Below, in pieces: positions 36,902 to 44,761 of a DNA stretch of 63,302 nt (its first letter is position 1; every line of letters begins with the position of its first letter). The translations under genes were made by a program, and so were the position numbers. Below the pieces are notes generated by a model, which was not told the origin of the DNA, did no database searches, and was given only the letters and a program-made list of their open reading frames with translations. The stretch comes from Candidatus Nitrosopumilus sp. (lineage in GTDB: Archaea > Thermoproteota > Nitrososphaeria > Nitrososphaerales > Nitrosopumilaceae): the NCBI GenBank assembly GCA_029864335.1, contig JAOTTS010000012.1:1-63302 (forward strand), given 5' to 3'.

Positions 36902-37771
36902 ATGGATTGGGGATTAAAAAACAGAATTTCTAGTATTATAAAGCCACAAAATAATCGTGCATTAATGTTGGCCGTAGACCATGGATATTTTCTAGGTCCT
37001 ACTGAAAAATTAGAGGATCCCAAAGAGGTAATTGCTCCTCTCTTGAAACACTGTGACTCTTTAATGGTTACAAGAGGAGTACAAAGGACATGTGTCTCCG
37101 CAACAACTGACACTCCTATGGTATTGAGAGTCTCTGGTGGCTCTAGTATTATCGGTGAGGATCTGTCTCAAGAAGACATTACAGTATCTATTGAGGATGC
37201 AATCAGATTAAATGCCAGTGCACTTGCAATGTCTGTCTTTGTTGGTTCAAAATATGAATATCAAACCATTGTTAATCTTGGAAAATTAGTTGGTGAAGCT
37301 GAAAAATATGGGCTCCCAGTTTTAGCAGTAACTGCTGTTGGAAAAGAACTTGGCAAAGATGCTAGATATCTTTCCTTGGCATGTAGAGTAGCAGCTGAAC
37401 AAGGTGCACATATTGTAAAAACTTACCATTGTGAAAATTTTGAAAAAGTTGTTCAATCCTGCCCTGTACCTATTATTGTTGCAGGTGGGAAAAAAATCCC
37501 TGAACGTGATGCATTACAATTAACATACAATGCAATCAAAGATGGTGCAGTTGGTGTTGACATGGGAAGAAACATCTGGCAATCAGAGCATCCTGTCTTT
37601 ATGATTAGAGCCGTTAGAGCAATTGTACATGGAAATCAAAATGTTGATCAAGCATTCAAACTCTATAAAAAATTAGTAAGCGAAGAACCCAAAAAGAAAT
37701 CAAACTCACCAAAGAAACCATTCAACCCAAATCAAAAGAAGTCCAAAAATCCAAACCCTTCTAAAAAATAA
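36902..37771 (+). CDS. LsrF/DhnA-type class I aldolase-thiolase family protein
   Basis: The 289 residues follow the DeoC/LsrF TIM barrel closely: MDWGLKNRISSII, LAVDHGYFLGPT, VTRGVQRTCV, LRVSGGSSII, DAIRLNASALA, LAVTAVGKEL with the following DARYLSLA, VKTYHCENFE with the Schiff-base Lys, PIIVAGGKKIPERDAL and GVDMGRNIWQSEHP. LsrF itself thiolyses a phosphorylated autoinducer-2 product. Archaeal relatives act as fructose-bisphosphate aldolase or in aromatic amino-acid synthesis, so the reaction here is open. The last 25 residues form a Lys/Pro/Asn-rich tail not part of the barrel. Confidence 0.85.
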   Translation: MDWGLKNRISSIIKPQNNRALMLAVDHGYFLGPTEKLEDPKEVIAPLLKHCDSLMVTRGVQRTCVSATTDTPMVLRVSGGSSIIGEDLSQEDITVSIEDAIRLNASALAMSVFVGSKYEYQTIVNLGKLVGEAEKYGLPVLAVTAVGKELGKDARYLSLACRVAAEQGAHIVKTYHCENFEKVVQSCPVPIIVAGGKKIPERDALQLTYNAIKDGAVGVDMGRNIWQSEHPVFMIRAVRAIVHGNQNVDQAFKLYKKLVSEEPKKKSNSPKKPFNPNQKKSKNPNPSKK

Positions 37772-37775
37772 TCAA

Positions 37776-38177
37776 TCATCCAATTTTTGATAGATGGATG
37801 TGTGCAATTTTCCATGTTGGTTGTTTTACTAACACAAATGTTGCACGTCCAGTTATCGACATGTGTTCTCCTGTGTATGCTTTAGTATCTACTAACATTC
37901 CTTTCTGAATCAATTCCATTGCTATTACAGCAGTATCTCCAAAGATACTGATTTTTGGATTTTTTATTTCATAACTGTAATCTGAAATACTTACAAATTT
38001 TAATTCCTCCAGTTCAATTGTGTTTTGATAATCTTTCAAATCATAAGGTGGTAAATCACTGAAACTAGAAAATTTAGAGTCATTAAGATGAATGTCTCTT
38101 AATACTGTGAAGTCTTTTGATATTCCTGCCTGAAATAATGTTTCAATAACTTTGATGATTTCTTCATTATCTGTCAA
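37776..38177 (-). CDS. SnoaL-like / NTF2-fold protein
   Basis: The 133-residue protein has the helix-then-curved-sheet layout of the NTF2 fold: KVIETLFQAGISKDFTVLRDIHLND, FGDTAVIAMELIQKG and a final ATFVLVKQPTWKIAHIHLS. That last W-K-I-x-H-x-H-x-S ending is typical of DUF4440/SnoaL-like proteins. No function can be assigned. The start is TTG (MTDNEE). It converges with the aldolase gene with 4 nt between stops. Confidence 0.75.
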   Translation of the reverse strand: MTDNEEIIKVIETLFQAGISKDFTVLRDIHLNDSKFSSFSDLPPYDLKDYQNTIELEELKFVSISDYSYEIKNPKISIFGDTAVIAMELIQKGMLVDTKAYTGEHMSITGRATFVLVKQPTWKIAHIHLSKIG

Positions 38178-38287
38178 AATAACTCATATTGAATGTAGAA
38201 AATTTCAGTTTAAGTCTTCTGTGTAACTATGCATTAAAAACGATTATTTTTCAGAGAATCTTTATTAATTATCAATTGATTGTTTTT

Positions 38288-38356
38288 ATGATTTCAATGA
38301 GTGCAAAATTAACAGGAACATTTGACAAAAAATTGTCTGTTGTTGTTCTACTGTAG
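38288..38356 (+). CDS. Possible Val/Leu-rich leader peptide upstream of ilvB
   Basis: A 22-codon frame (MISMSAKLTGTFDKKLSVVVLL, ending at TAG) lies 28 nt before the ilvB ATG. It ends with three Val and two Leu codons in a row, the amino acids made by the operon. Bacterial ilvB leader peptides have that property, but no archaeal attenuator of this type is known to me, and the downstream spacer shows only a weak 4-bp TAGT/ACTA dyad. It may be chance. Confidence 0.3.
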   Translation: MISMSAKLTGTFDKKLSVVVLL

Positions 38357-38384
38357 TGTACTCAAAATTTACTAGGTTAAAATT

Positions 38385-40097
38385 ATGGCGAGTGATTTAA
38401 TGAATAAAATGGAAAGCATGACTGGTGCAAAAGCCTTGATGATGGCTATGGAAAAAGAAGGCGTAAAACAAGTATTTGGATTACCTGGAGGTGCAAACCT
38501 TCCAATGTATGATGAATTTGCTAGATGTGATATTAGACATATTTTGGTAAGACATGAACAATCAGCAGCTCATATGGCTGATGGATTTGGTAGAGTGAGT
38601 AGAAAACCTGGAGTTTGTTTTGCAACATCTGGACCTGGTGCCACAAACATTTTAACTGGAATTGCAACAGCTCAGGCAGATTCTGCACCGATGATTGCAG
38701 TAACGGGGCAAGTTCCTGTTGCAATGATTGGACGAGATGCATTTCAAGAAAGTGATATTATTGGAATGGCAAATCCTGTTGTAAAATATGCGTTCCAACC
38801 AAGAACAGCTGCTGAAGTTCCAGAAGCTGTGAAAAAAGGATTTTTCATTGCAGAAACTGGAAGACCAGGACCTGTATTAATTGACATTCCAAAAGATGTT
38901 CAAACAAATGAAGCAGAGATGATATTTCCTGATGAATTTAAAATTCAAGGATATCATCCTTGGGTTGATCCTGATATTGTTGATGTTGAAAAAGCAATTG
39001 ATATGTTACTTCATTCAGAAAAACCAATTATCTTAGCTGGTGGTGGAACAATAATTTCATCAGCTTTTGCTGAATTACAGGCAATTGCTGAAGCCCTAAT
39101 GCTTCCTGTAGTGACTACTTTCAAAGGTAAAGGTGCATTTCCTGAAAATCATCCTTTGTCATTAGGTCCAATTGGAATGCATGGTCATGCAGAGGCAAAC
39201 AAAATGATGGCCGAAGCCGATTGTGTGTTGGCAATAGGAACGAGATTTTCAGATAGATCTGTGGGAACATTCGAAGCATTTGAAAAGAGATTAAAAATTA
39301 TTCATATGGATGTAGATCCTGCAGAAATTGGAAAGAACCAAACTGCACAAATACCCGTTGTTGGAGATGTTAAAGCATCTCTTAGAATCATGGTGAAATT
39401 ACTTTTACAGAAAGCTATCAAAAAAACAGAAGAAACTCCTTGGATTAAGCATGTTAAAGAGACTAAAGCATACTGGAAGGAAAACTTAAAACTTCATCCT
39501 GGTGAAATGGGTGCTGCTAAAATTTTACGTAAACTCCGTGAATTGTTACCTAAAGAATCTATTGTTACTACTGAAGTAGGACAACACCAAATGTGGGCAT
39601 CATTATTCTATGATGTTATTCAACCTGGAACTTTCTTTAGCTCTACTGGTCTTGGTACAATGGGTTGGGGATTTCCTGCAGCTATTGGTGCAAAAGTAGC
39701 AAAACCTGATGTTCCTGTAGTTGACATTGCAGGAGATGGTAGTTTTAGTATGACAGAAAACTCTCTTGCAACTGCTGTGTTAGAAGACATTCCTGTAATT
39801 GTATTTCTCTTAAACAACTCTACATTGGGAATGGTTGCTCAATGGCAGAGAACTTTCTATGATAGAAGAATGAATGGAGTTGATCAAGGTCATTGTCCTG
39901 ATTATGTTAAATTAGCAGAATCTTATGGTGCACAGGGAATACGAGCACAATCCATGGATGAACTTGATAAGGCAATCAAAACTGCTTTGAGTAGTGATGT
40001 TGCAACAGTCATTGATATTCCAATTGATCCTGAAGAAGATGTATTGCCATTTGTAGCTCCTGGAACTTCGCTTTCGGATATGATTTTACCATCATAG
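38385..40097 (+). CDS. ilvB: Acetolactate synthase large subunit
   Basis: This thiamine-diphosphate enzyme makes acetolactate or acetohydroxybutyrate, the first step to Val, Leu and Ile. The 570 residues show FGLPGGANLPMYD (near 30), the catalytic Glu in RHEQSAAHMADG (near 58), FATSGPGATN, the FAD-linked middle domain (LAGGGTIISSA) and the ThDP motif GDGSFSM...NNSTLGMV (near 450-485). It is the first gene of ilvB-ilvN-leuA-leuB; the ilvN start follows its stop by 9 nt. Confidence 0.96.
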   Translation: MASDLMNKMESMTGAKALMMAMEKEGVKQVFGLPGGANLPMYDEFARCDIRHILVRHEQSAAHMADGFGRVSRKPGVCFATSGPGATNILTGIATAQADSAPMIAVTGQVPVAMIGRDAFQESDIIGMANPVVKYAFQPRTAAEVPEAVKKGFFIAETGRPGPVLIDIPKDVQTNEAEMIFPDEFKIQGYHPWVDPDIVDVEKAIDMLLHSEKPIILAGGGTIISSAFAELQAIAEALMLPVVTTFKGKGAFPENHPLSLGPIGMHGHAEANKMMAEADCVLAIGTRFSDRSVGTFEAFEKRLKIIHMDVDPAEIGKNQTAQIPVVGDVKASLRIMVKLLLQKAIKKTEETPWIKHVKETKAYWKENLKLHPGEMGAAKILRKLRELLPKESIVTTEVGQHQMWASLFYDVIQPGTFFSSTGLGTMGWGFPAAIGAKVAKPDVPVVDIAGDGSFSMTENSLATAVLEDIPVIVFLLNNSTLGMVAQWQRTFYDRRMNGVDQGHCPDYVKLAESYGAQGIRAQSMDELDKAIKTALSSDVATVIDIPIDPEEDVLPFVAPGTSLSDMILPS

Positions 40098-40106
40098 TGA
40101 TTTATC

Positions 40107-40589
40107 GTGTGGGCAATTCTTTCTATTTTAGTTCAAAACAAACCTGGAATCTTGTTTAAGGTGACTCATCTTTTCAGATCTAGAAATTTCAATATTGATA
40201 GTATTTCTGTAGGCGTGACTGAGAATCCTGATTATTCTAAGATGACTATAACCACATATGGTGATGAAAAACAAGTAGATCAAATCGTAAAGCAACTAGA
40301 TAAGATGATTGACACAGTTAAAGTTGAACACTTGGATGAGCACAAAACAGTATATCGAGAACTAAGTCTTTTTAAGATTAATCTCAGTAATGCTAATGAT
40401 AGCATGGAAATTAACAAATTAGCAAATGCATATGGGGGTAAAGTTCATGATGTAAAAAAGGATTCAATAATGGTTGAATTAACTGCCACTCCTGATCAAA
40501 TTCAAGCATTTGAGGAATTAGCAAAACCATTTGGTATTATTGATGTGGCCAGAACTGGAGTTGTTGCTTTACAAAGGAGCGGAGCATGA
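40107..40589 (+). CDS. ilvN: Acetolactate synthase regulatory (small) subunit
   Basis: The 160 residues contain an N-terminal ACT domain (ILVQNKPGILFKVTHLFRSRNFNIDSISVG) that senses branched-chain amino acids. A C-terminal domain (LANAYGGKVHDVKKDSIMVELTATPDQIQAF) follows and activates the catalytic subunit. The start is GTG. Its stop overlaps the leuA ATG (ATGA), showing translational coupling. Confidence 0.95.
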   Translation: MWAILSILVQNKPGILFKVTHLFRSRNFNIDSISVGVTENPDYSKMTITTYGDEKQVDQIVKQLDKMIDTVKVEHLDEHKTVYRELSLFKINLSNANDSMEINKLANAYGGKVHDVKKDSIMVELTATPDQIQAFEELAKPFGIIDVARTGVVALQRSGA

Positions 40590-42100
40590 ACATTAGAATA
40601 TTTGATACAACATTAAGAGATGGAGAGCAAACCATTGGTGTATCTTTATCTCCAGAACAAAAATTAGCAATCGCAAAAAAACTTGATGAATTAGGTGTTG
40701 ATGCAATTGAAGCTGGTTTTCCAGTAATTTCAGAAGGTGAATTTAAAGCAGTTAAGATGATTACAAATGAAGGATTATCTTGTGAGATTGCAGGATTAAC
40801 TAGAACTATCAAGAAAGACATTGATGCCGCAATTGATGCTGGATTAAATTATATTCACACATTCATTGCAACATCTGATATTCACTTAGAATACAAACTC
40901 CAAATGACTAGAGATCAAGCACTTGAAAAAGCAATTGAGGCAGTTGAATATGGAAAATCCCATGGATTACAAGTTGAATTCTCAGCTGAAGATGCTACGA
41001 GAACTGATAGAGAATTCTTGAAAAAAGTATTTGTTGAAGTAGCAAAAGCAGGAGCTGACAGAGTAAATATTCCTGATACTGTAGGGTATTGTACTCCTGA
41101 ATATATGGCAGAAATAACTAGAGATACAGTAGATGCCACAAAACTTCCAGTAAGTGTTCACTGTCATAATGATTTTGGATTAGCAGTTGCAAACTCATTA
41201 GCTGGAATTCATGCAGGGGCATCATGTGCGCATGTTACAATAAATGGTATTGGTGAACGTGCAGGAAATGCATCGTTAGAAGAACTTTCCATGGCATTGA
41301 AATGTTTGCCATATGATCAAAAATACGAAACTAATATCAAATCTGAATTAATTTATGGTACATCCCGATTTATCTCAAAGACTGTTGGTATTATGGTCCA
41401 GCCAAACAAGGCAATTGTTGGTGCTAACGCATTTGGTCATGAATCTGGTATTCATACACATGGAGTCTTGAGTAATCCTCTTACATACGAGCCTATCAGT
41501 CCTGAATTAGTTGGAAGAAAAAGATGGCTCCAAGTTGGTAAACATGCAGGAATTCATGGAATGAATGCAATGCTTACAGAATATGGAGTTAAACCAACTG
41601 AAGAGCAATCAAAACAAATCTTAGATAAAGTTAAAGTGTTAGGTGATCAAGGAAAACAAATTACTGATGTAGAGTTGCTTTCTATTGCAAGTGATGTTTT
41701 AGGAGAAAAAGAACTCAAAAGAATTGTTCAATTAACTGGATTCTCAGTATCAACAGGTATTGGAACAATGCCTTATGCATTTGTAAAATTAAATATTGAT
41801 GGCCAAGATCATATTGGAACTGATTACGGAGTAGGTCCAGTAGATGCTGCACTTAATGCAATTCAAAAGATTACTGGAAAAATTTCAGAGATTAGAATCA
41901 AAGATTATGGTTTAGATTCTATTTCTGGTGGCTCTTCTGCATTATGTGAAGTTACAGTAAAGGTTGAAGATGCACTAGGAAATAAGGTATCTGCAAAATC
42001 AGTTGGCGAAGACATTGTAACTACTTCAGTTAAAGCCGTAATTGATGCAATCAATAGAATAATGCTCAAAAAGATGCTTCAAGAAAAACAAATCAACTAA
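40586..42100 (+). CDS. leuA: 2-Isopropylmalate synthase family enzyme
   Basis: The enzyme condenses acetyl-CoA with 2-ketoisovalerate for leucine synthesis. The 504 residues begin FDTTLRDGEQTIG with the metal-binding Asp and catalytic Arg. VHCHNDFG carries the His-x-His metal ligands (near 191), and INGIGERAGNASLEE follows. The C-terminal LeuA allosteric domain begins at about residue 380. Homocitrate or citramalate synthases share these motifs; the operon with leuB favours isopropylmalate synthase. Confidence 0.93.
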   Translation: MNIRIFDTTLRDGEQTIGVSLSPEQKLAIAKKLDELGVDAIEAGFPVISEGEFKAVKMITNEGLSCEIAGLTRTIKKDIDAAIDAGLNYIHTFIATSDIHLEYKLQMTRDQALEKAIEAVEYGKSHGLQVEFSAEDATRTDREFLKKVFVEVAKAGADRVNIPDTVGYCTPEYMAEITRDTVDATKLPVSVHCHNDFGLAVANSLAGIHAGASCAHVTINGIGERAGNASLEELSMALKCLPYDQKYETNIKSELIYGTSRFISKTVGIMVQPNKAIVGANAFGHESGIHTHGVLSNPLTYEPISPELVGRKRWLQVGKHAGIHGMNAMLTEYGVKPTEEQSKQILDKVKVLGDQGKQITDVELLSIASDVLGEKELKRIVQLTGFSVSTGIGTMPYAFVKLNIDGQDHIGTDYGVGPVDAALNAIQKITGKISEIRIKDYGLDSISGGSSALCEVTVKVEDALGNKVSAKSVGEDIVTTSVKAVIDAINRIMLKKMLQEKQIN

Positions 42101-42133
42101 ATCCTAAAATTCCCTTCTTTTTAATAAAGTATT

Positions 42134-43153
42134 ATGTATAAAATCTCGTTAATTACTGGTGATGGAATTGGACCTGAATTATCCGAATCTGCAGTTTCAG
42201 TATTAAACACAATTAACGATAAATTTGATTTAAACTTTGAAATCATAAAATTATCTGCTGGGGATAAGGTCCTTGCAGAAACTGGCAAGGCATTACCTGA
42301 TGAGACAATTAATGCCATTAAACAATCCGATGCATGCATTAAAGCACCTGTTGGTGAGAGTGCAGCTGATGTGATTGTAGTATTAAGGCGAATTCTTGAT
42401 CTTTATGCAAATATCCGACCTGCAAAATCATACCCCAACATGCCTGCATTACGTGATGATATTGATATGGTAATTGTTCGAGAAAATACTGAGGATCTCT
42501 ATACTGGTAAAGAATTCAGTTTAGGAAATTCTGCTGTTGCATTGAGAATAATTTCAGAGTATGCATCAAAACGAATTGCAAAATATGCATTTGAAACCGC
42601 AACACAACGAGATTCTATGAAAAAAGTAACATGTGTCCATAAATCAAATGTTATGCGAATCACTGATGGATTATTTGCAAAAACATGCACTGAAATCTCA
42701 AAAGATTATCCTGACATTTTGTTTGAAGAAATGTATGTAGATGCATGTGCTATGAATTTAATTCGTCAACCTGAAAAATTTGATGTAATAGTTACGACAA
42801 ATTTGTTTGGCGATATTCTCTCTGATGAGTCATCTCAGGTTGTAGGAGGATTGGGGATGGCACCAGCTGCAAACATTGGTGATGATTTTGCATTGTTTGA
42901 ACCTGTTCATGGAGCTGCGTTTGACATTGCAGGAAAAAATGTTGCAAATCCTTCGTCATTTTTATTATCAATTAAGATGATGTTGGATTGGTTGGGCAAC
43001 AAACATAACGATTCTAAATGTATTGAAGTTGGAGAAAAGTTAGAATCAACAATTTTTGACTTGGTAAAATCTGGTGTTAAAACTAAAGACATTGGTGGAG
43101 ATATGTCTACTTCTGAATTTACTAAACATATTACGGACAATATACAAAAATAG
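42134..43153 (+). CDS. leuB: 3-Isopropylmalate dehydrogenase family enzyme
   Basis: This decarboxylating dehydrogenase belongs to the isopropylmalate/isocitrate family. The 339 residues show ITGDGIGPELSESA, the substrate-binding Arg region ILDLYANIRPAKSYP, IVRENTEDLYTG, THK-like CVHKSNVMRITDG, YVDACAMNLIRQP and NLFGDILSDESSQVVGGLG with the metal Asp residues. The NAD-type adenosine-binding loop reads EPVHGAAFDIAGKNVANPSS. It follows leuA by 33 nt and closes the operon. Confidence 0.93.
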   Translation: MYKISLITGDGIGPELSESAVSVLNTINDKFDLNFEIIKLSAGDKVLAETGKALPDETINAIKQSDACIKAPVGESAADVIVVLRRILDLYANIRPAKSYPNMPALRDDIDMVIVRENTEDLYTGKEFSLGNSAVALRIISEYASKRIAKYAFETATQRDSMKKVTCVHKSNVMRITDGLFAKTCTEISKDYPDILFEEMYVDACAMNLIRQPEKFDVIVTTNLFGDILSDESSQVVGGLGMAPAANIGDDFALFEPVHGAAFDIAGKNVANPSSFLLSIKMMLDWLGNKHNDSKCIEVGEKLESTIFDLVKSGVKTKDIGGDMSTSEFTKHITDNIQK

Positions 43154-43176
43154 AATCCACCAAACAGGCGTGGATT
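43154..43176 (+). terminator. Hairpin after leuB
   Basis: AATCCAC and GTGGATT form a perfect 7-bp stem around a 9-nt loop, starting at the base after the leuB stop codon. There is no long T-run, so it may protect the 3' end of the message rather than end transcription. Confidence 0.45.
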
Positions 43177-43283
43177 TGTGCTATGTGAATAATGTTTAGA
43201 TGAGATTTTTTCCTTCGTCTATTAATATCTGATAGAATTTCTTTCTGCCGCATCTAATAATTCAGGCCAATGATTCCGCAAAC

Positions 43284-43652
43284 TTATTTTATTTTTTCCC
43301 GATTTTCAATAAATTCACGGTATGGACAAATATCAGAATTTGCAATAAACTGATAACCTTCAAGAATCCTGTAGAAGGATTTACTTTCACAGGCTTGGAG
43401 TTCTGCTAGAGTAACATACGTTTCAAATTCTCCTGATGGAAAAACAATATCATGTTTTGATCTGAATGGAAATAGTGGAATATGTTTACAATCAGGAATA
43501 TTTACTCTAATTCTAAAGAAACCAATCTTTGCATCTTTGTGAATTGTTTTTCTTTTAATCCATTTTCCATGAGTCAAATCAGGGATTTGTGTCATTGCAT
43601 ATGGATATGCAGAGTTGATATAATATAGATAATCCAGTTCCAACAAATCCAC
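43284..43652 (-). pseudogene. Fragment of a family B DNA polymerase (mobile-element or virus type)
   Basis: The 122-residue frame contains YYINSAYPYAM, the D-x2-S-x-Y-P motif A region of B-family polymerases (Asp replaced in this stretch). FPSGEFETYVTLAELQACE follows, as in the palm of protein-primed/element-encoded PolB. A complete polymerase would be several times longer; the exonuclease part and the catalytic K-x3-N-S-x-Y-G and D-T-D motifs are missing. It is therefore a remnant, probably of a virus or casposon/self-synthesizing element. Confidence 0.55.
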
Positions 43653-43856
43653 GTTTCAGAATCTCAAATCGTCCACCGTAATAACTACGATATACCATTT
43701 CCTGAATCAGACATACGAAATGGCTTTGATTGGAAATATGATAACAGTCATTTTGAATATGATGTTAATTGTAAGGACATGCAATTTGATAGGATTGAGA
43801 ATGGATGGGCGCTAAATTGTTATCCTGAAAATGCAATTCATCAAAGTTTTACTTAA
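43629..43856 (+). pseudogene. Start-less coding remnant
   Basis: A 75-codon open frame on the plus strand (containing IVHRNNYDIPFPESDIR, NGFDWKYDNSHFEYD and FDRIENGWALNCYPEN) has protein-like composition but no start codon in its first two thirds. Only the short piece after Met-Gln-Phe-Asp could be initiated. It overlaps the PolB remnant on the opposite strand by 24 nt. I read it as the tail of a lost gene. The family is unknown. Confidence 0.3.
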
Positions 43857-43904
43857 AATGATCAAAGATTTTTAAAAATATTGTTTTCTATGACTGAGTA
43901 TTCT

Positions 43905-44261
43905 CTAGTCTTTTCTCTTCTTCACATCTGATGTTGGTGGATTCAAAGACCAAAAAAATAATGTGAATCCTATTGGAATCATAATTAGCAAAGCTGCTAC
44001 GATTGAGATTGTGTAAAAAGTAGGATCTAGTCCTGGAATAAATGGTCCTGGAAATACTGCGTATAACCACAAAAATGCAACAAATATTAGAATAACTTTA
44101 TTTTTTTTGATTAATTTTTTCCATCCTAGATGGCGTTTCTGAATGTAACAATCCTTACAACGTGTCCTGTCATCTACCATACATGATGTGCAACAAGTTT
44201 TTTCACAAAAATAGCATATCCTATCCCCAAATGAAGATCCACAATAATCACATTTATGCAC
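43905..44261 (-). CDS. Zinc-ribbon/B-box-like membrane protein
   Basis: The 118-residue protein starts with a Cys-rich module: C-x2-C, C-x2-C, CCTSC and CKDC within the first 40 residues (HKCDYCGSSF, ICYFCEKTCC). This suggests two zinc sites in a B-box or RING-like order. A basic stretch and two hydrophobic helices (ILIFVAFLWLYAVFPG and ISIVAALLIMIPIGFTLFFW) follow, with a basic cytoplasmic tail. Small membrane-bound zinc proteins of this kind are common in archaea, without known function. Confidence 0.65.
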   Translation of the reverse strand: MHKCDYCGSSFGDRICYFCEKTCCTSCMVDDRTRCKDCYIQKRHLGWKKLIKKNKVILIFVAFLWLYAVFPGPFIPGLDPTFYTISIVAALLIMIPIGFTLFFWSLNPPTSDVKKRKD

Positions 44262-44343
44262 TAATCAATATCACTTCCTTTGAATTTATCTCTTTTTCAA
44301 AAATCACCAATTTTTATTAGTCACATTTTTGATTACATTATAA

Positions 44344-44475
44344 ATGGTAAAATGCTGTATTTGTAAATTAGTTGAGGGCACACTAAAAATCACTGATGGT
44401 AATCCAAAATACAAAAATAAACCAATCTGCAAAGAATGTCAGGGTTATAGAAAACTTCTAAAAGAAACCAAATAG
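44344..44475 (+). CDS. Tiny zinc-finger protein
   Basis: The 43-residue frame begins MVKCCICKLVEG and ends CKECQGYRKLLKETK. It has the C-x2-C...C-x2-C spacing of a single zinc ribbon. The start is ATG, and the stop lies one nt from the convergent gene at 44477. The even Cys spacing makes chance unlikely. It may act in transcription or translation like other one-finger archaeal proteins, but no partner is visible. Confidence 0.6.
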   Translation: MVKCCICKLVEGTLKITDGNPKYKNKPICKECQGYRKLLKETK

Positions 44476-44476
44476 A

Positions 44477-44722
44477 TTACTCTGTTTTATTTTTATTTTT
44501 CTCAGCCCATTTTTCATACATTGATATCAACTCATCTACATCTTTTCCCTCTTCAGAATATGTTACAATTACCCCAAATGTTCCTTTTTTGTCATGACCC
44601 CTTGCAAAATACCCCCAAAAAGAATCTGGTAGCTTGACAAAATTGTTTGAATCATGTGAAACTCCTACCAAATTATTTCCAATTACTTCTACCACTTTTT
44701 TTGCATCTTGAGATTCAATCAT
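44477..44722 (-). CDS. Hypothetical protein
   Basis: The 81-residue alpha/beta protein (VVEVIGNNLVGVSHDS, GTFGVIVTYSEEG) ends with a helical Lys/Glu-rich tail. It has no Cys or membrane segment. I do not recognise it. It follows aspS on the same strand after 39 nt, so it may be at the end of that transcript. Confidence 0.5.
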   Translation of the reverse strand: MIESQDAKKVVEVIGNNLVGVSHDSNNFVKLPDSFWGYFARGHDKKGTFGVIVTYSEEGKDVDELISMYEKWAEKNKNKTE

Positions 44723-44761
44723 AAATTCTCATTATTCCAATACAATAAAAATCTGAACAAA

